Source of the DNA: Lacibacter sediminis
GTDB lineage: Bacteria; Bacteroidota; Bacteroidia; Chitinophagales; Chitinophagaceae
NCBI RefSeq assembly: GCF_014168535.1
Contig: NZ_CP060007.1
Coordinates: forward strand, 930,001 to 994,000
Reading direction: 5' to 3'
DNA length: 64,000 bases
The position numbers were made by a program, and so were the translations under genes. Shown here one piece after another: positions 34,773 to 43,396 of this stretch. The notes below the pieces were generated by a model that had not been told where the DNA came from, ran no database searches, and saw nothing but the letters and a program-made list of their open reading frames with translations. How positions within the stretch are numbered: the first letter of the stretch is position 1; every line of letters starts with the position of its first letter.

Positions 34773-34958
34773 TTATGCTTTGTTGTTCCAGTACATTACC
34801 ATATCATTATCAACAAAACCCGGAGCATCGGGTTGATGGCTTTGTTTAAATTGTATTGATGTTTTTTCAGCTGTTTGTTGTGTTTCTTTCTGACAGGAAA
34901 TAAGAAAAGCGAATACAAAAAGAATATTCGCTGCTATGAATTTTGAAGAGTGTTTCAT
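34773..34958 (-). CDS. Small truncated lipoprotein
   Basis: A 61-residue predicted lipoprotein with lipobox 'AFLISC' and a short polar tail ending in 'DNDMVMYWNNKA', where the reading frame stops. The tail resembles the first residues after the signal peptide of larger PAP2/vanadium-haloperoxidase-like lipoproteins, so I suspect a remnant cut off near 34773, next to the upstream edge of the PKD/propeller gene. It could instead be a genuine small lipoprotein. Confidence 0.5.
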   Translation of the reverse strand: MKHSSKFIAANILFVFAFLISCQKETQQTAEKTSIQFKQSHQPDAPGFVDNDMVMYWNNKA

Positions 34959-35206
34959 AATGCTTGTTTTTTGGTTGATGATTTTTGATTGCCGAACAAA
35001 ATTATTTTCACCAACAGGCATTTTTTTGCATTTGCGGCAAGAATGGATTCCGGAGCGACAGAAAGATGTTTGTACGGGTTATACCCGATGAAAGAATACA
35101 TGCCTTTTTATCTGCGATAAAAAAACTTTGTCGCAGCAAACCCGCTGTTTCGCTCATTTCCCGCTCACCACTTTCAATTGCTGTTTAAAAGAATTAATTT
35201 TAAGAC

Positions 35207-36388
35207 ATGTCCTCATCAACCGGATTTCAGGAGTTTATATTTTCTGAAAAAAGAAGCGACCGCATTAAGCAGCATCTTTTGTTCTGGGCTATCTGGTATC
35301 TGTATCTTGCATTTACGAATATTGCATATCCTATTGGCTATGAGGAGTGGGCTTATTTCAAAAATCCACTTCACTCAATCTCCGAGAGCTTTTTTATAGT
35401 ATTTGCACAGGCACCGGCGGTTTATATCATGCTCTATTTTATATTCCCAAGATTTATTTTAAAGAAAAAATACCTGGTAGGCCTGGTATTCATGATCTTG
35501 CTTTGGCTTTTGTGCTTCAGTGTAAATTTTGTTGTACAAACTAAAATATTGCAGCCATTCCAGGCAATGATACTGCCTTCTGAATATGTACCTCAAAAAT
35601 TACGTCCCGAAGGCCTGTCGTTTTATCTGGCATTAATGTCAACCAATAAAGCTGCATTTACTATTACCGCAAGTGCATTGATGCTGAAATTCGGGAAGCA
35701 CTGGTATCATCATCAGCATCGCAGCCTGCAACTGCAGAAAGAAAATACAGAAGCACAACTGCAATTGCTCACAGCTCAGGTGCATCCGCATTTTTTATTC
35801 AATACACTTAATAATATTTTTTCTAAAACACAAACAGAGTCACCTGGTGGTTCAAAAATGATCATGAGCCTTTCGGATATGTTGCGTTATATTTTATATG
35901 AAGGTCAAAAAACGCTGGTACCCTTAAAACAAGAGCTGACGATGATCACTGAATACATCAACCTTGAAAAGATCCGCTACGGAAATAAGCTGGATGTGCA
36001 CATGCTGACACCGCACAGGGTAGATGGTATTTACATAACACCGTTGTTATTACTTCCTTTTGTTGAAAACTGTTTTAAGCATGGTACCAGTAACATGCTT
36101 AAAAACCCATGGATAAATCTTACTGTTGAAATAAAGGATACAACACTTGTAATGAAACTGATGAATGGTAAAACTCATTTGCATGAAAATGGACAAAGCA
36201 AAGCAGGAATTGGTATTAGCAATGTTCGCAAAAGGCTGGAGTTGTTGTACAAGGAAAAGCATGACCTGCACATACGTGAAGATGAAGAAGTATTCGTGGT
36301 AGATCTGAAAGTGGAGTTAGTGAGAATTGAAAATAAAGAGCAGGTTGATCCGGTATCTGTTTTACAATTACCCGTTGCGCATGTTTAG
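35207..36388 (+). CDS. LytS-type sensor histidine kinase (first copy)
   Basis: A 393-residue membrane kinase of the His_kinase/YehU-LytS family. Four N-terminal transmembrane helices (about 20-165) are followed by a short coiled linker and the transmitter. The phospho-acceptor is His195 in 'VHPHFLFNTLNNIF', the N-box is 'PFVENCFKHG' (284-293) and the G-box is 'GIGISNVRKRLELLY' (334-348). It should phosphorylate the LytTR regulator at 37.6 kb. The next gene is a near-duplicate. The signal sensed is unknown, as there is no periplasmic domain of note. Confidence 0.92.
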   Translation: MSSSTGFQEFIFSEKRSDRIKQHLLFWAIWYLYLAFTNIAYPIGYEEWAYFKNPLHSISESFFIVFAQAPAVYIMLYFIFPRFILKKKYLVGLVFMILLWLLCFSVNFVVQTKILQPFQAMILPSEYVPQKLRPEGLSFYLALMSTNKAAFTITASALMLKFGKHWYHHQHRSLQLQKENTEAQLQLLTAQVHPHFLFNTLNNIFSKTQTESPGGSKMIMSLSDMLRYILYEGQKTLVPLKQELTMITEYINLEKIRYGNKLDVHMLTPHRVDGIYITPLLLLPFVENCFKHGTSNMLKNPWINLTVEIKDTTLVMKLMNGKTHLHENGQSKAGIGISNVRKRLELLYKEKHDLHIREDEEVFVVDLKVELVRIENKEQVDPVSVLQLPVAHV

Positions 36389-36406
36389 AATAAACTAATT
36401 GGCAGT

Positions 36407-37570
36407 ATGAGTATTGTTGATTTTATATTCTCCGAAAAAAGAAATGACCGCATTAAACAGCACCTGCTGTTTTGGGCTGCCTGGTATTTGTATATTATAC
36501 TTACACATGCTGCAAATCCTTTGGGGCAACCGGAAATATCATATTTCAGGAATCCGGTCTTCACTTTCACTGAGAGTTTTTTTACAGTATTTGCGCAAGT
36601 GCCAATAGTATACAGCATGCTCTATTTTGTGTTTCCGAAATTTATTCTGAAAAAAAAATATTTCGTAAGCTTTGTTTGGATGATGCTGCTATGGTTTATG
36701 TGCGGAGCCTTCACTCTTATTTTATTAGATAAAGTAATGCAACCTTTTCTTGCTATGCTGTTACCTCCTGAAAATATTCCAACTATTCCTAAAATTCCGG
36801 GAACATCATTTTTTGAGGCTGTAATGGCCACTAATAAAGGGGCATATACCATCATCGCCAGTTCCTTAATGCTGAAATTCGGCAAATACTGGTATCATCA
36901 TCAGCACCGCAGTCTGCAACTGCAGAAAGAAAACACCGAAGCACAACTGCAATTACTCACAGCCCAGGTTCACCCGCATTTTTTATTCAATACGCTCAAT
37001 AATATTTTTTCGAAAACACAAACCGAATCACCGGGTGGATCCAAAATGATCATGAGCCTTTCGGATATGCTTCGTTATATCTTGTATGAAGGAAGAAAAC
37101 TGTTGGTGCCGTTAAAGCAAGAGTTAGCAATGATTACAGAATACATCAATCTGGAAAAGATACGGTACGGAAATAAACTTGATGTGCATGTGTTAACACC
37201 CCATAAATCAGATGATCTCTACATCGCCCCACTTCTATTGCTTCCGTTCGTTGAAAATTGTTTTAAACATGGGGCCAGCAATATGTTGCAGAATCCCTGG
37301 ATCAACCTTACTGTTGAAGTAAAAGACACAACCCTGGTGATGAAACTGATGAATGGAAAAACAGCTCTAAAAGTAAACGGACATTCAACGCAGGGTATAG
37401 GTATCAAAAATGTGCAGCAAAGACTGGATCTGTTGTATAAAGACAGATATGATCTGCAAATTCATGAAGAAGATGAAGTATTTGTAGTTGACTTGCGTTT
37501 AGAGCTGACAAGAGTGAAAGGCACCAAGGAAACTATTGCACAACTAAAAACAGAAACTGATCATGTCTAA
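36407..37570 (+). CDS. LytS-type sensor histidine kinase (second copy)
   Basis: A 387-residue paralog of the previous gene, 18 bp downstream. The transmitter, with His191 in 'VHPHFLFNTLNNIF', is almost identical in protein and highly similar in DNA, while the four-helix membrane domain has diverged. Its stop overlaps the start of the LytTR regulator by 8 bp, so the three genes are translationally coupled. Two kinases feeding one regulator suggests different signals or a heterodimer. Confidence 0.92.
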   Translation: MSIVDFIFSEKRNDRIKQHLLFWAAWYLYIILTHAANPLGQPEISYFRNPVFTFTESFFTVFAQVPIVYSMLYFVFPKFILKKKYFVSFVWMMLLWFMCGAFTLILLDKVMQPFLAMLLPPENIPTIPKIPGTSFFEAVMATNKGAYTIIASSLMLKFGKYWYHHQHRSLQLQKENTEAQLQLLTAQVHPHFLFNTLNNIFSKTQTESPGGSKMIMSLSDMLRYILYEGRKLLVPLKQELAMITEYINLEKIRYGNKLDVHVLTPHKSDDLYIAPLLLLPFVENCFKHGASNMLQNPWINLTVEVKDTTLVMKLMNGKTALKVNGHSTQGIGIKNVQQRLDLLYKDRYDLQIHEEDEVFVVDLRLELTRVKGTKETIAQLKTETDHV

Positions 37571-38300
37571 CGGAAATTCAATACAGATCAAATGCATCAT
37601 CGTAGATGATGAGCCCATGGCAAGAGATGTGATCAGGAGATATATTGAAAAAGTGCCAATACTGTATTTAAGCGGTGAGTTTGGAAATGCAATTGATGCC
37701 AGTATCTTTTTGCAGGAGCATCATGTCGATATAATTTTCCTGGACATACGAATGCCGCAATTAAGCGGAACTGATTTTGTGCGAAGTCTTCGCACTGTAC
37801 CCAAGATCATTTTTACAACAGCACACAAAGAATATGCACACGAAGGGTATGAGTTGGATGTGATCGATTATCTTTTGAAGCCAATTCGTTTTGATCGTTT
37901 TCTCAAAGCTGTTAATAAAGCATTTCCAAAAAAAGAACAGGATGCAGAAGTGGAAGTGTACGCAACACCGTTACATGAGGCTAAAGCAGCTGACTCATTT
38001 ATCTATGTAAGAGTGGACCGTAAAATGGTAAAAATTATTCTTGATGATATACTTTACATTGAAAGTGATAAAGACTATGTAAAACTATTTACCGATAAAG
38101 GATTTGTGATCACCCGCCAAACAATTGCATCAGTTGAAGCGATGTTGTCGGAAAAAGAGTTTGTACGCATACACCGATCCTATATTGTTTCAATGAACAA
38201 AGTAAAATCTTTTACGCATGAAGTAGTAGAAGTGGCAAACAAAGAATTACCTGTCGGGAAATTATATCGCAATAATTTTTTGAAGCTGCAAGGAAATTGA
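37563..38300 (+). CDS. LytTR-family response regulator
   Basis: A 245-residue regulator with an N-terminal receiver (about 8-125; acidic pocket Asp15/Asp16, phospho-acceptor Asp61 in 'FLDIRMP', Lys106 in 'LLKP') and a C-terminal LytTR DNA-binding domain (about 145-243, with 'ILYIESDKDYVKLF' and 'FVRIHRSYIVSMNKVKSF'). It overlaps the second kinase and lies directly before a TonB-dependent receptor gene, which is a likely target. Confidence 0.93.
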   Translation: MSNGNSIQIKCIIVDDEPMARDVIRRYIEKVPILYLSGEFGNAIDASIFLQEHHVDIIFLDIRMPQLSGTDFVRSLRTVPKIIFTTAHKEYAHEGYELDVIDYLLKPIRFDRFLKAVNKAFPKKEQDAEVEVYATPLHEAKAADSFIYVRVDRKMVKIILDDILYIESDKDYVKLFTDKGFVITRQTIASVEAMLSEKEFVRIHRSYIVSMNKVKSFTHEVVEVANKELPVGKLYRNNFLKLQGN

Positions 38301-38340
38301 CATGGTTCCGGTATTTGAACATCAACCAAAACAAACCGTC

Positions 38341-40878
38341 ATGAAAATAGTATTACTGTTTTTTTTGTTGCTTTTATTTGCTGCGAACTTATTTTCACAA
38401 AATGCTATTTCGCTGAGTGGGAAGATAACGGATAAACAAACAGGCGCTCCGTTGCCCGGTGCAACAGTAACAGTTAAGGGAAGCAACTTAACTGCTGTTA
38501 CAGATAACGAAGGTTACTATCGTTTTCCAAAACTGAATGCCGGTACAATTGTGTTGCTTGTTTCCTATGTTGGTTATGAAACAGAGGAGGTAGTGAGTGA
38601 GTCAACAAACAATATAGCACTGGTTGCTAATGCAGCATTAATTCCCGACAGCCGCATAGGAAATGAAGTAGTGATATCGGCTACTAAACGTGAGGAGAAA
38701 ATTACCAACGCACCTGCATCCATTCATGTGATCGGCATAAAGGATTTTAACCGGTTTGCCGGTTCTAATGTAAATGAGCTGGTATCAAAAATACAAGGCG
38801 TTGAATACACCCGTAGCGGCGTAGATGAAATAACATTTAATGCAAGAGGACTCAACAGCGCATTCAATGTTAAGGTAATGCAACTGGTTGATGGCCGAAA
38901 CAGCATGGCCGCATTAAGCGGTGGTATTGCAATATTCAATAATGGAAGTACTAATAAAGAAGACATTGAACGAATAGAAGTTGTTTTAGGTCCACAATCG
39001 GCGCTATATGGTCCTAATGCTCATAATGTATTGTTCAATTATATCACAAAAGATCCACGCAAATATCAAGGTACAACGGTTGCAGTAAGTGCCGGCAGCC
39101 AACAGCAATTCAGCAGTCGTATCCGGCATGCAGCAAAAATTAATAACAAATGGGCTTACAAATTAACCGGAGAGCATGCAACCGGAAAAGATTACACGTG
39201 GTATGATACAGTGTATGCGGGAAACCAACGAGGTACACCTCCGTTTTACGGGCCACCTGTAGCTATACCAGAACGTTTGCATGATTTTACTTTCCGCCGT
39301 TATCGTGGCGAAGCACATGTTTATTACAGTATCACACCAAAAGCAGACATCATTGTGTCTGCGGGAGGAGTCAACTTTACGAGGTTGCAGGTAACCACTA
39401 CAGGCCGCAACCAATTGAGAGATGTAACTTATAGTTTTGTACAGGCAAGGTTTGTACATCCACGATTTTTTGCAAACGTTTATAATACATGGGGCAATCT
39501 TGGTAAAACTTTACTCATTACAAATTACACAAGAGATTTTTGGAACAGCACACATGATACAAGAGGAAGGTTGTCTCCCGATTCAGCTGAAATTTATGCC
39601 ACCCGTCTAGGAAACAGGGTAAAAGAAAGAAGTGAGCGTTTAAATGCCGATCTGCAATACAATTATAAGTTTAAAAAAGCAGGATTGTTTTTTGTGGCTG
39701 GATTAAGTTATCAGAAAGACAAGCCTAATGGATTCGGCATTGGTCTTGTCGATAGTTTTCAGAAAATAACAACCACACAATATGGTGCAGTGGTTCAACT
39801 TGAAAAAACATTGCCCTGGAATCTGCGGGTGATCAGCACAACCCGGTTTGATCATCATAGTACTTTCGGAAATTTCTTTGCACCAAGATTTGCGTTAACA
39901 AAAGGAATTGCTGATGGAACTATCAGGGTAACCTGGGGAAAGGCTTATGCAATGCCCAGCATCCTCAATCAATATGCCGGCGTAAACAGGTTTCTTTTTG
40001 GAAATGGTAAGGGCATTTATTACATACCTAATGAAACCAATATGTCTGACACGGCTTCTTTTAAAACTACTGAAGCGTTGAAAGCTGAACTGGTAAACAC
40101 ATGGGAAATTGGATACAAGGGAACAATTTGGAATAAACTTTTTATCGACATTAATTATTACAATGGCATCAGCAAAAACTTTATCAGCCCAACGATCACT
40201 GTGGGAGGACGGGTTTTAAAAGTTGGCGGCATCAGGGTTACGCATAACCCGATTTTTGCCGGTACAGTAAACCCAAACAACATACTTAAGGGTGCGCAGT
40301 TCTTTACCTATTTTAATTATGGTGATGTACGAACCTACGGATTGGATATTGGTATCAACTATACATTCAATAAAGTTTTTAATGCAGGGGTAAAATACTC
40401 CTGGTTTGGTTCGGATATAACAAATGATAATAGTACAAACGATGCAAATAAGGATAACTATGTTTCTCCCGAAGAAAAAAGCCTGAATGCGCCAAAGCAT
40501 AGAGCGGCATTGTTACTGAATGTTCAAAACCTCTGTAAAGGAAAGTTGTTTGTAAATGTTGTTGTTCGCTGGGTGCAGCAGTATGATTTTTACAGCGGCA
40601 ATTTAATTGGTACAGCAGCAGGTAAGGGCAGAAGAGGAATCGTAACAAGACCGGGAATGGATACACTCTTTAAAAATTTCGACTGGGGACCACTAGGCGG
40701 CTTCACTTCTGTTGACCTCAGCACAGGATATCAATTCAATCAAATGATCTCAATTAATCTCGGAGTTACAAACCTCTTTAACACCCGGCAGATCGAATTT
40801 GTAGGTTCTCCTTCCGTTGGACGGTTGATCATGGCGGAACTAAAAGTACAAGTGCCTTCCGGAAAGAAAAAAGAATAG
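38341..40878 (+). CDS. TonB-dependent receptor with N-terminal carboxypeptidase-like domain
   Basis: An 845-residue outer-membrane receptor. The signal peptide ends in 'ANLFSQ', followed by a CarboxypepD-regulatory-like domain ('SLSGKITDKQTGAPLPGATVTVKG', about 24-105), a plug domain (about 115-235: 'NAPASIHVIGIKDF' and 'VLGPQSALYGPNAHNVLFNYITKDP') and a 22-strand barrel ending in 'IMAELKVQVP'. No SusD partner follows, so it is not a classic polysaccharide utilisation locus. The start at 38341 is preferred to 38302 for the signal peptide. Substrate unknown, with regulation probably by the upstream LytTR system. Confidence 0.92.
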   Translation: MKIVLLFFLLLLFAANLFSQNAISLSGKITDKQTGAPLPGATVTVKGSNLTAVTDNEGYYRFPKLNAGTIVLLVSYVGYETEEVVSESTNNIALVANAALIPDSRIGNEVVISATKREEKITNAPASIHVIGIKDFNRFAGSNVNELVSKIQGVEYTRSGVDEITFNARGLNSAFNVKVMQLVDGRNSMAALSGGIAIFNNGSTNKEDIERIEVVLGPQSALYGPNAHNVLFNYITKDPRKYQGTTVAVSAGSQQQFSSRIRHAAKINNKWAYKLTGEHATGKDYTWYDTVYAGNQRGTPPFYGPPVAIPERLHDFTFRRYRGEAHVYYSITPKADIIVSAGGVNFTRLQVTTTGRNQLRDVTYSFVQARFVHPRFFANVYNTWGNLGKTLLITNYTRDFWNSTHDTRGRLSPDSAEIYATRLGNRVKERSERLNADLQYNYKFKKAGLFFVAGLSYQKDKPNGFGIGLVDSFQKITTTQYGAVVQLEKTLPWNLRVISTTRFDHHSTFGNFFAPRFALTKGIADGTIRVTWGKAYAMPSILNQYAGVNRFLFGNGKGIYYIPNETNMSDTASFKTTEALKAELVNTWEIGYKGTIWNKLFIDINYYNGISKNFISPTITVGGRVLKVGGIRVTHNPIFAGTVNPNNILKGAQFFTYFNYGDVRTYGLDIGINYTFNKVFNAGVKYSWFGSDITNDNSTNDANKDNYVSPEEKSLNAPKHRAALLLNVQNLCKGKLFVNVVVRWVQQYDFYSGNLIGTAAGKGRRGIVTRPGMDTLFKNFDWGPLGGFTSVDLSTGYQFNQMISINLGVTNLFNTRQIEFVGSPSVGRLIMAELKVQVPSGKKKE

Positions 40879-40974
40879 CTAACTGGCGATTCTTTTAGCA
40901 ATTTTATGCGCAAACGAATGAATGTTCGTCTCGTTGTTTTTCCACCTAATTTTGGCGCTCAATAGAATCTTACT

Positions 40975-41913
40975 ATGGTAAAAGAAAAAATACTAGTGAT
41001 TGGCGCTTCCGGTCAGATAGGTGTGGAGTTAACATTGGCACTGCGTAAAATGTATGGTAATGCAAATGTGATCGCTTCCGATCTGCGGGAGCAAAATCCA
41101 CTGCTGGAGGGCACAGGCCCTTACGTAAGCCTTGATGTGATGAACAAAGAAATGCTGCATGTACAGGTCATCCGCCAGAACATCACACAGATTTATTTAC
41201 TGGCGGCTATTCTTTCTGCAACAGGTGAAAAAAATCCCAACCTCGCCTGGCATTTGAATATGCAGGGTTTGCTGAATGTGTTGGATATTGCCCGTGAAGA
41301 AAAACTGCACAAGGTTTACTGGCCAAGCTCCATTGCGGTATTCGGTCCAACCTCACCCAAACAAAATTGTCCGCAGCAAACCATTATTGAACCAACAACG
41401 GTGTATGGCATCAGCAAATATGCCGGTGAGTTTTGGTGCAACTATTATTTTCAACGCTATGGTGTGGATGTAAGAAGTCTGCGTTATCCGGGTTTGATCT
41501 CTTATAAATCTGCTCCCGGTGGCGGTACAACTGATTATGCAGTGGAGATTTTCCATGAAGCATTGGAAGAAAATAAATACGAATGTTTTTTGCAGGAAGA
41601 TACTTATCTGCCCATGATGTATATGCCCGATGCCATCCGTGCAACGATTGAGTTGATGGAAGCACCGGCTGATAAAATTTCCATCCGTCATTCGTATAAT
41701 ATTTCATCGATGAGTTTTTCACCAAAGGAAATTGCAGCAGAAGTGGCGAAGCATCGTTCTGGTTTTGAAATGACGTACAAGCCGGATTATCGTCAGCAGA
41801 TCGCTAATAGCTGGCCACAAAGTATTGACGACAGTGTTGCAAGAAGAGATTGGGGTTGGAAACATGAATTTGAATTACCCGAGATGACGAAGGATATGTT
41901 TGAAAATTTATAA
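40975..41913 (+). CDS. L-threonine 3-dehydrogenase, epimerase-like (extended SDR)
   Basis: A 312-residue extended short-chain dehydrogenase. The Rossmann motif 'GASGQIG' (10-16) and catalytic Tyr144 and Lys148 ('YGISK') are visible. The block 'PGGGTTDYAVEIFHEAL' and 'DTYLPMMYMPDAIRATIEL' is diagnostic of the UDP-galactose-epimerase-like threonine dehydrogenases, which oxidise threonine to 2-amino-3-ketobutyrate with NAD+. A ketobutyrate CoA-ligase gene is not adjacent. It is monocistronic with a terminator after it. Confidence 0.93.
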   Translation: MVKEKILVIGASGQIGVELTLALRKMYGNANVIASDLREQNPLLEGTGPYVSLDVMNKEMLHVQVIRQNITQIYLLAAILSATGEKNPNLAWHLNMQGLLNVLDIAREEKLHKVYWPSSIAVFGPTSPKQNCPQQTIIEPTTVYGISKYAGEFWCNYYFQRYGVDVRSLRYPGLISYKSAPGGGTTDYAVEIFHEALEENKYECFLQEDTYLPMMYMPDAIRATIELMEAPADKISIRHSYNISSMSFSPKEIAAEVAKHRSGFEMTYKPDYRQQIANSWPQSIDDSVARRDWGWKHEFELPEMTKDMFENL

Positions 41914-41963
41914 GAACCTTCACAGTTCTGCAGGGAACCTGTCAGAGCCATGACCATATGAGA

Positions 41964-41989
41964 AAGCTGCAAGCCTTAACTTGCAGCTT
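41964..41989 (+). terminator. Rho-independent terminator after threonine dehydrogenase
   Basis: A 10-bp stem AAGCTGCAAG/CTTGCAGCTT (41964-41973 and 41980-41989) with a 6-nt loop, followed by CGTTTTTA. Confidence 0.85.
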
Positions 41990-42030
41990 CGTTTTTAGTA
42001 ACTAGCATGATAAAGAGATCGGGTTTTCAC

Positions 42031-43266
42031 ATGAAGCAAAGTTTATTTTTAATAGTTGTTATTTTTCTTTTCAGTACAACAGCATTCACACAATCAGCGA
42101 ACAAACTCCGCACAGGTTGGTACCGTGCTGCTATCACTCGTGAAGATGGTGCAGAAATTATTTTCAATGCAGAAGTGCAATTGAAGAATGGAAAACAGGT
42201 AATGTATATCCGCAATGCAGAAGAGCGTTTATTGGTGGATGATATCAAAATAAAAGGCGATTCTGTAAATATTGAAATGCCGTTTTTCGAATCATTCTTT
42301 CGGTTGCAAATACAGAACGATGGAAAGCTGGTTGGCAAATGGTTTAAAGCAGGCAGTCTAAAATTACTGGAGTTTCCTGTAGAGTTTGTGTATGGAAACA
42401 AAGAACGATTTGCTGTAACCAGAGCGGCAACAGAAAACAGTACGGGTCGATGGCAGGTAGCTTTTACACGACCAAATGGAACTGATCGTCCTGCTATTGC
42501 AGAGTTTCAACAAAAAGGTTCGTCATTAACCGGAACATTTTTAACACCGAGCGGTGATTATCGTTTTTTAGAAGGCGCTGTGAATGGCGATAGTTTACTG
42601 TTGAGTTGTTTCGATGGGAGCCATGCCTATTTATTTACTGCAACCATCAGTGGCAACGAAATAAAGAACGGCATGTATTACAGCAGTGCTGTTCCTGCTG
42701 AAAAATGGCATGCAACAAAAAATGAAAAAGCAGCATTGCCCGATACTACCCAAGTGACACAATTAAAACCGGGCGAAAGCAAATTGAATTTCACCTTCAA
42801 AGATGTGAATGGAAAAAATGTGTCGATCAACGATGCACGTTTTAAAAACAAAGTAGTGGTGATACAGATCATGGGCAGCTGGTGTCCCAACTGCATGGAT
42901 GAAAGTCAATTCCTCAGCAGCTTTTACAAAGAGTACAAAAGCAAAGGTGTGGAAGTAGTGGCATTAGCGTATGAGTACAGTACTGATTTCAATCGTTCAA
43001 AAGCAAGCATTCAGAAATTTATTAACCGCTTTGGTATTAAATACCCTGTACTGATTACTCCCACAACAACAAGCGATGAACAACGAACAGAAAAAACTTT
43101 ACCGCAGCTAACTCCTATTCGTTCGTTTCCAACAACCATCTTCCTGTCAAAGAACGGGAACGTTGCCAAAATACACCAGGGATTCTATGGCCCGGGCACA
43201 GGAGAGTTCTATAAGGAGTATAAAGCCGAGTTCTACCGCACGATCCGTTCCTTACTGGCAGAATAA
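42031..43266 (+). CDS. TlpA-family periplasmic thioredoxin-like protein
   Basis: A 411-residue exported protein. The signal peptide (1-20) is followed by a long beta-rich N-terminal part (about 25-240) without a recognised family and a C-terminal thioredoxin domain (about 245-405) with the redox motif C285-P-N-C288 in 'MGSWCPNCMDES'. Such proteins reduce or isomerise disulfides in the periplasm, or act in cytochrome c maturation and respiration. The start at 42031 is chosen for the signal peptide. Confidence 0.88.
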   Translation: MKQSLFLIVVIFLFSTTAFTQSANKLRTGWYRAAITREDGAEIIFNAEVQLKNGKQVMYIRNAEERLLVDDIKIKGDSVNIEMPFFESFFRLQIQNDGKLVGKWFKAGSLKLLEFPVEFVYGNKERFAVTRAATENSTGRWQVAFTRPNGTDRPAIAEFQQKGSSLTGTFLTPSGDYRFLEGAVNGDSLLLSCFDGSHAYLFTATISGNEIKNGMYYSSAVPAEKWHATKNEKAALPDTTQVTQLKPGESKLNFTFKDVNGKNVSINDARFKNKVVVIQIMGSWCPNCMDESQFLSSFYKEYKSKGVEVVALAYEYSTDFNRSKASIQKFINRFGIKYPVLITPTTTSDEQRTEKTLPQLTPIRSFPTTIFLSKNGNVAKIHQGFYGPGTGEFYKEYKAEFYRTIRSLLAE

Positions 43267-43292
43267 CTGGTTATTTTTTCGAGCTACACAAC

Positions 43293-43300
43293 TATCTTTG
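43293..43300 (+). promoter_or_regulatory. Putative icd promoter -7 element
   Basis: TATCTTTG matches TAnnTTTG, with a T-rich region about 20 bp upstream. It implies a leader of about 90 nt that begins with the hairpin at 43304-43321 (CCCCTG/CAGGGG). Confidence 0.5.
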
Positions 43301-43396
43301 TGACCCCTGAAAAAACAGGGGCATCAACCACCGCATGTAGAGGTTGCTGTGAACAATCATATTGTTTGAATTACTTAACATTTAAAGACTAAACTG

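Noticed and set aside
34960..35206. Promoter for the LytS-LytS-LytTR locus
   Set aside because: I found no TAnnTTTG with a TTTG at 19-21 bp. The closest, TAATTTTA near 35195, is too degenerate to call.
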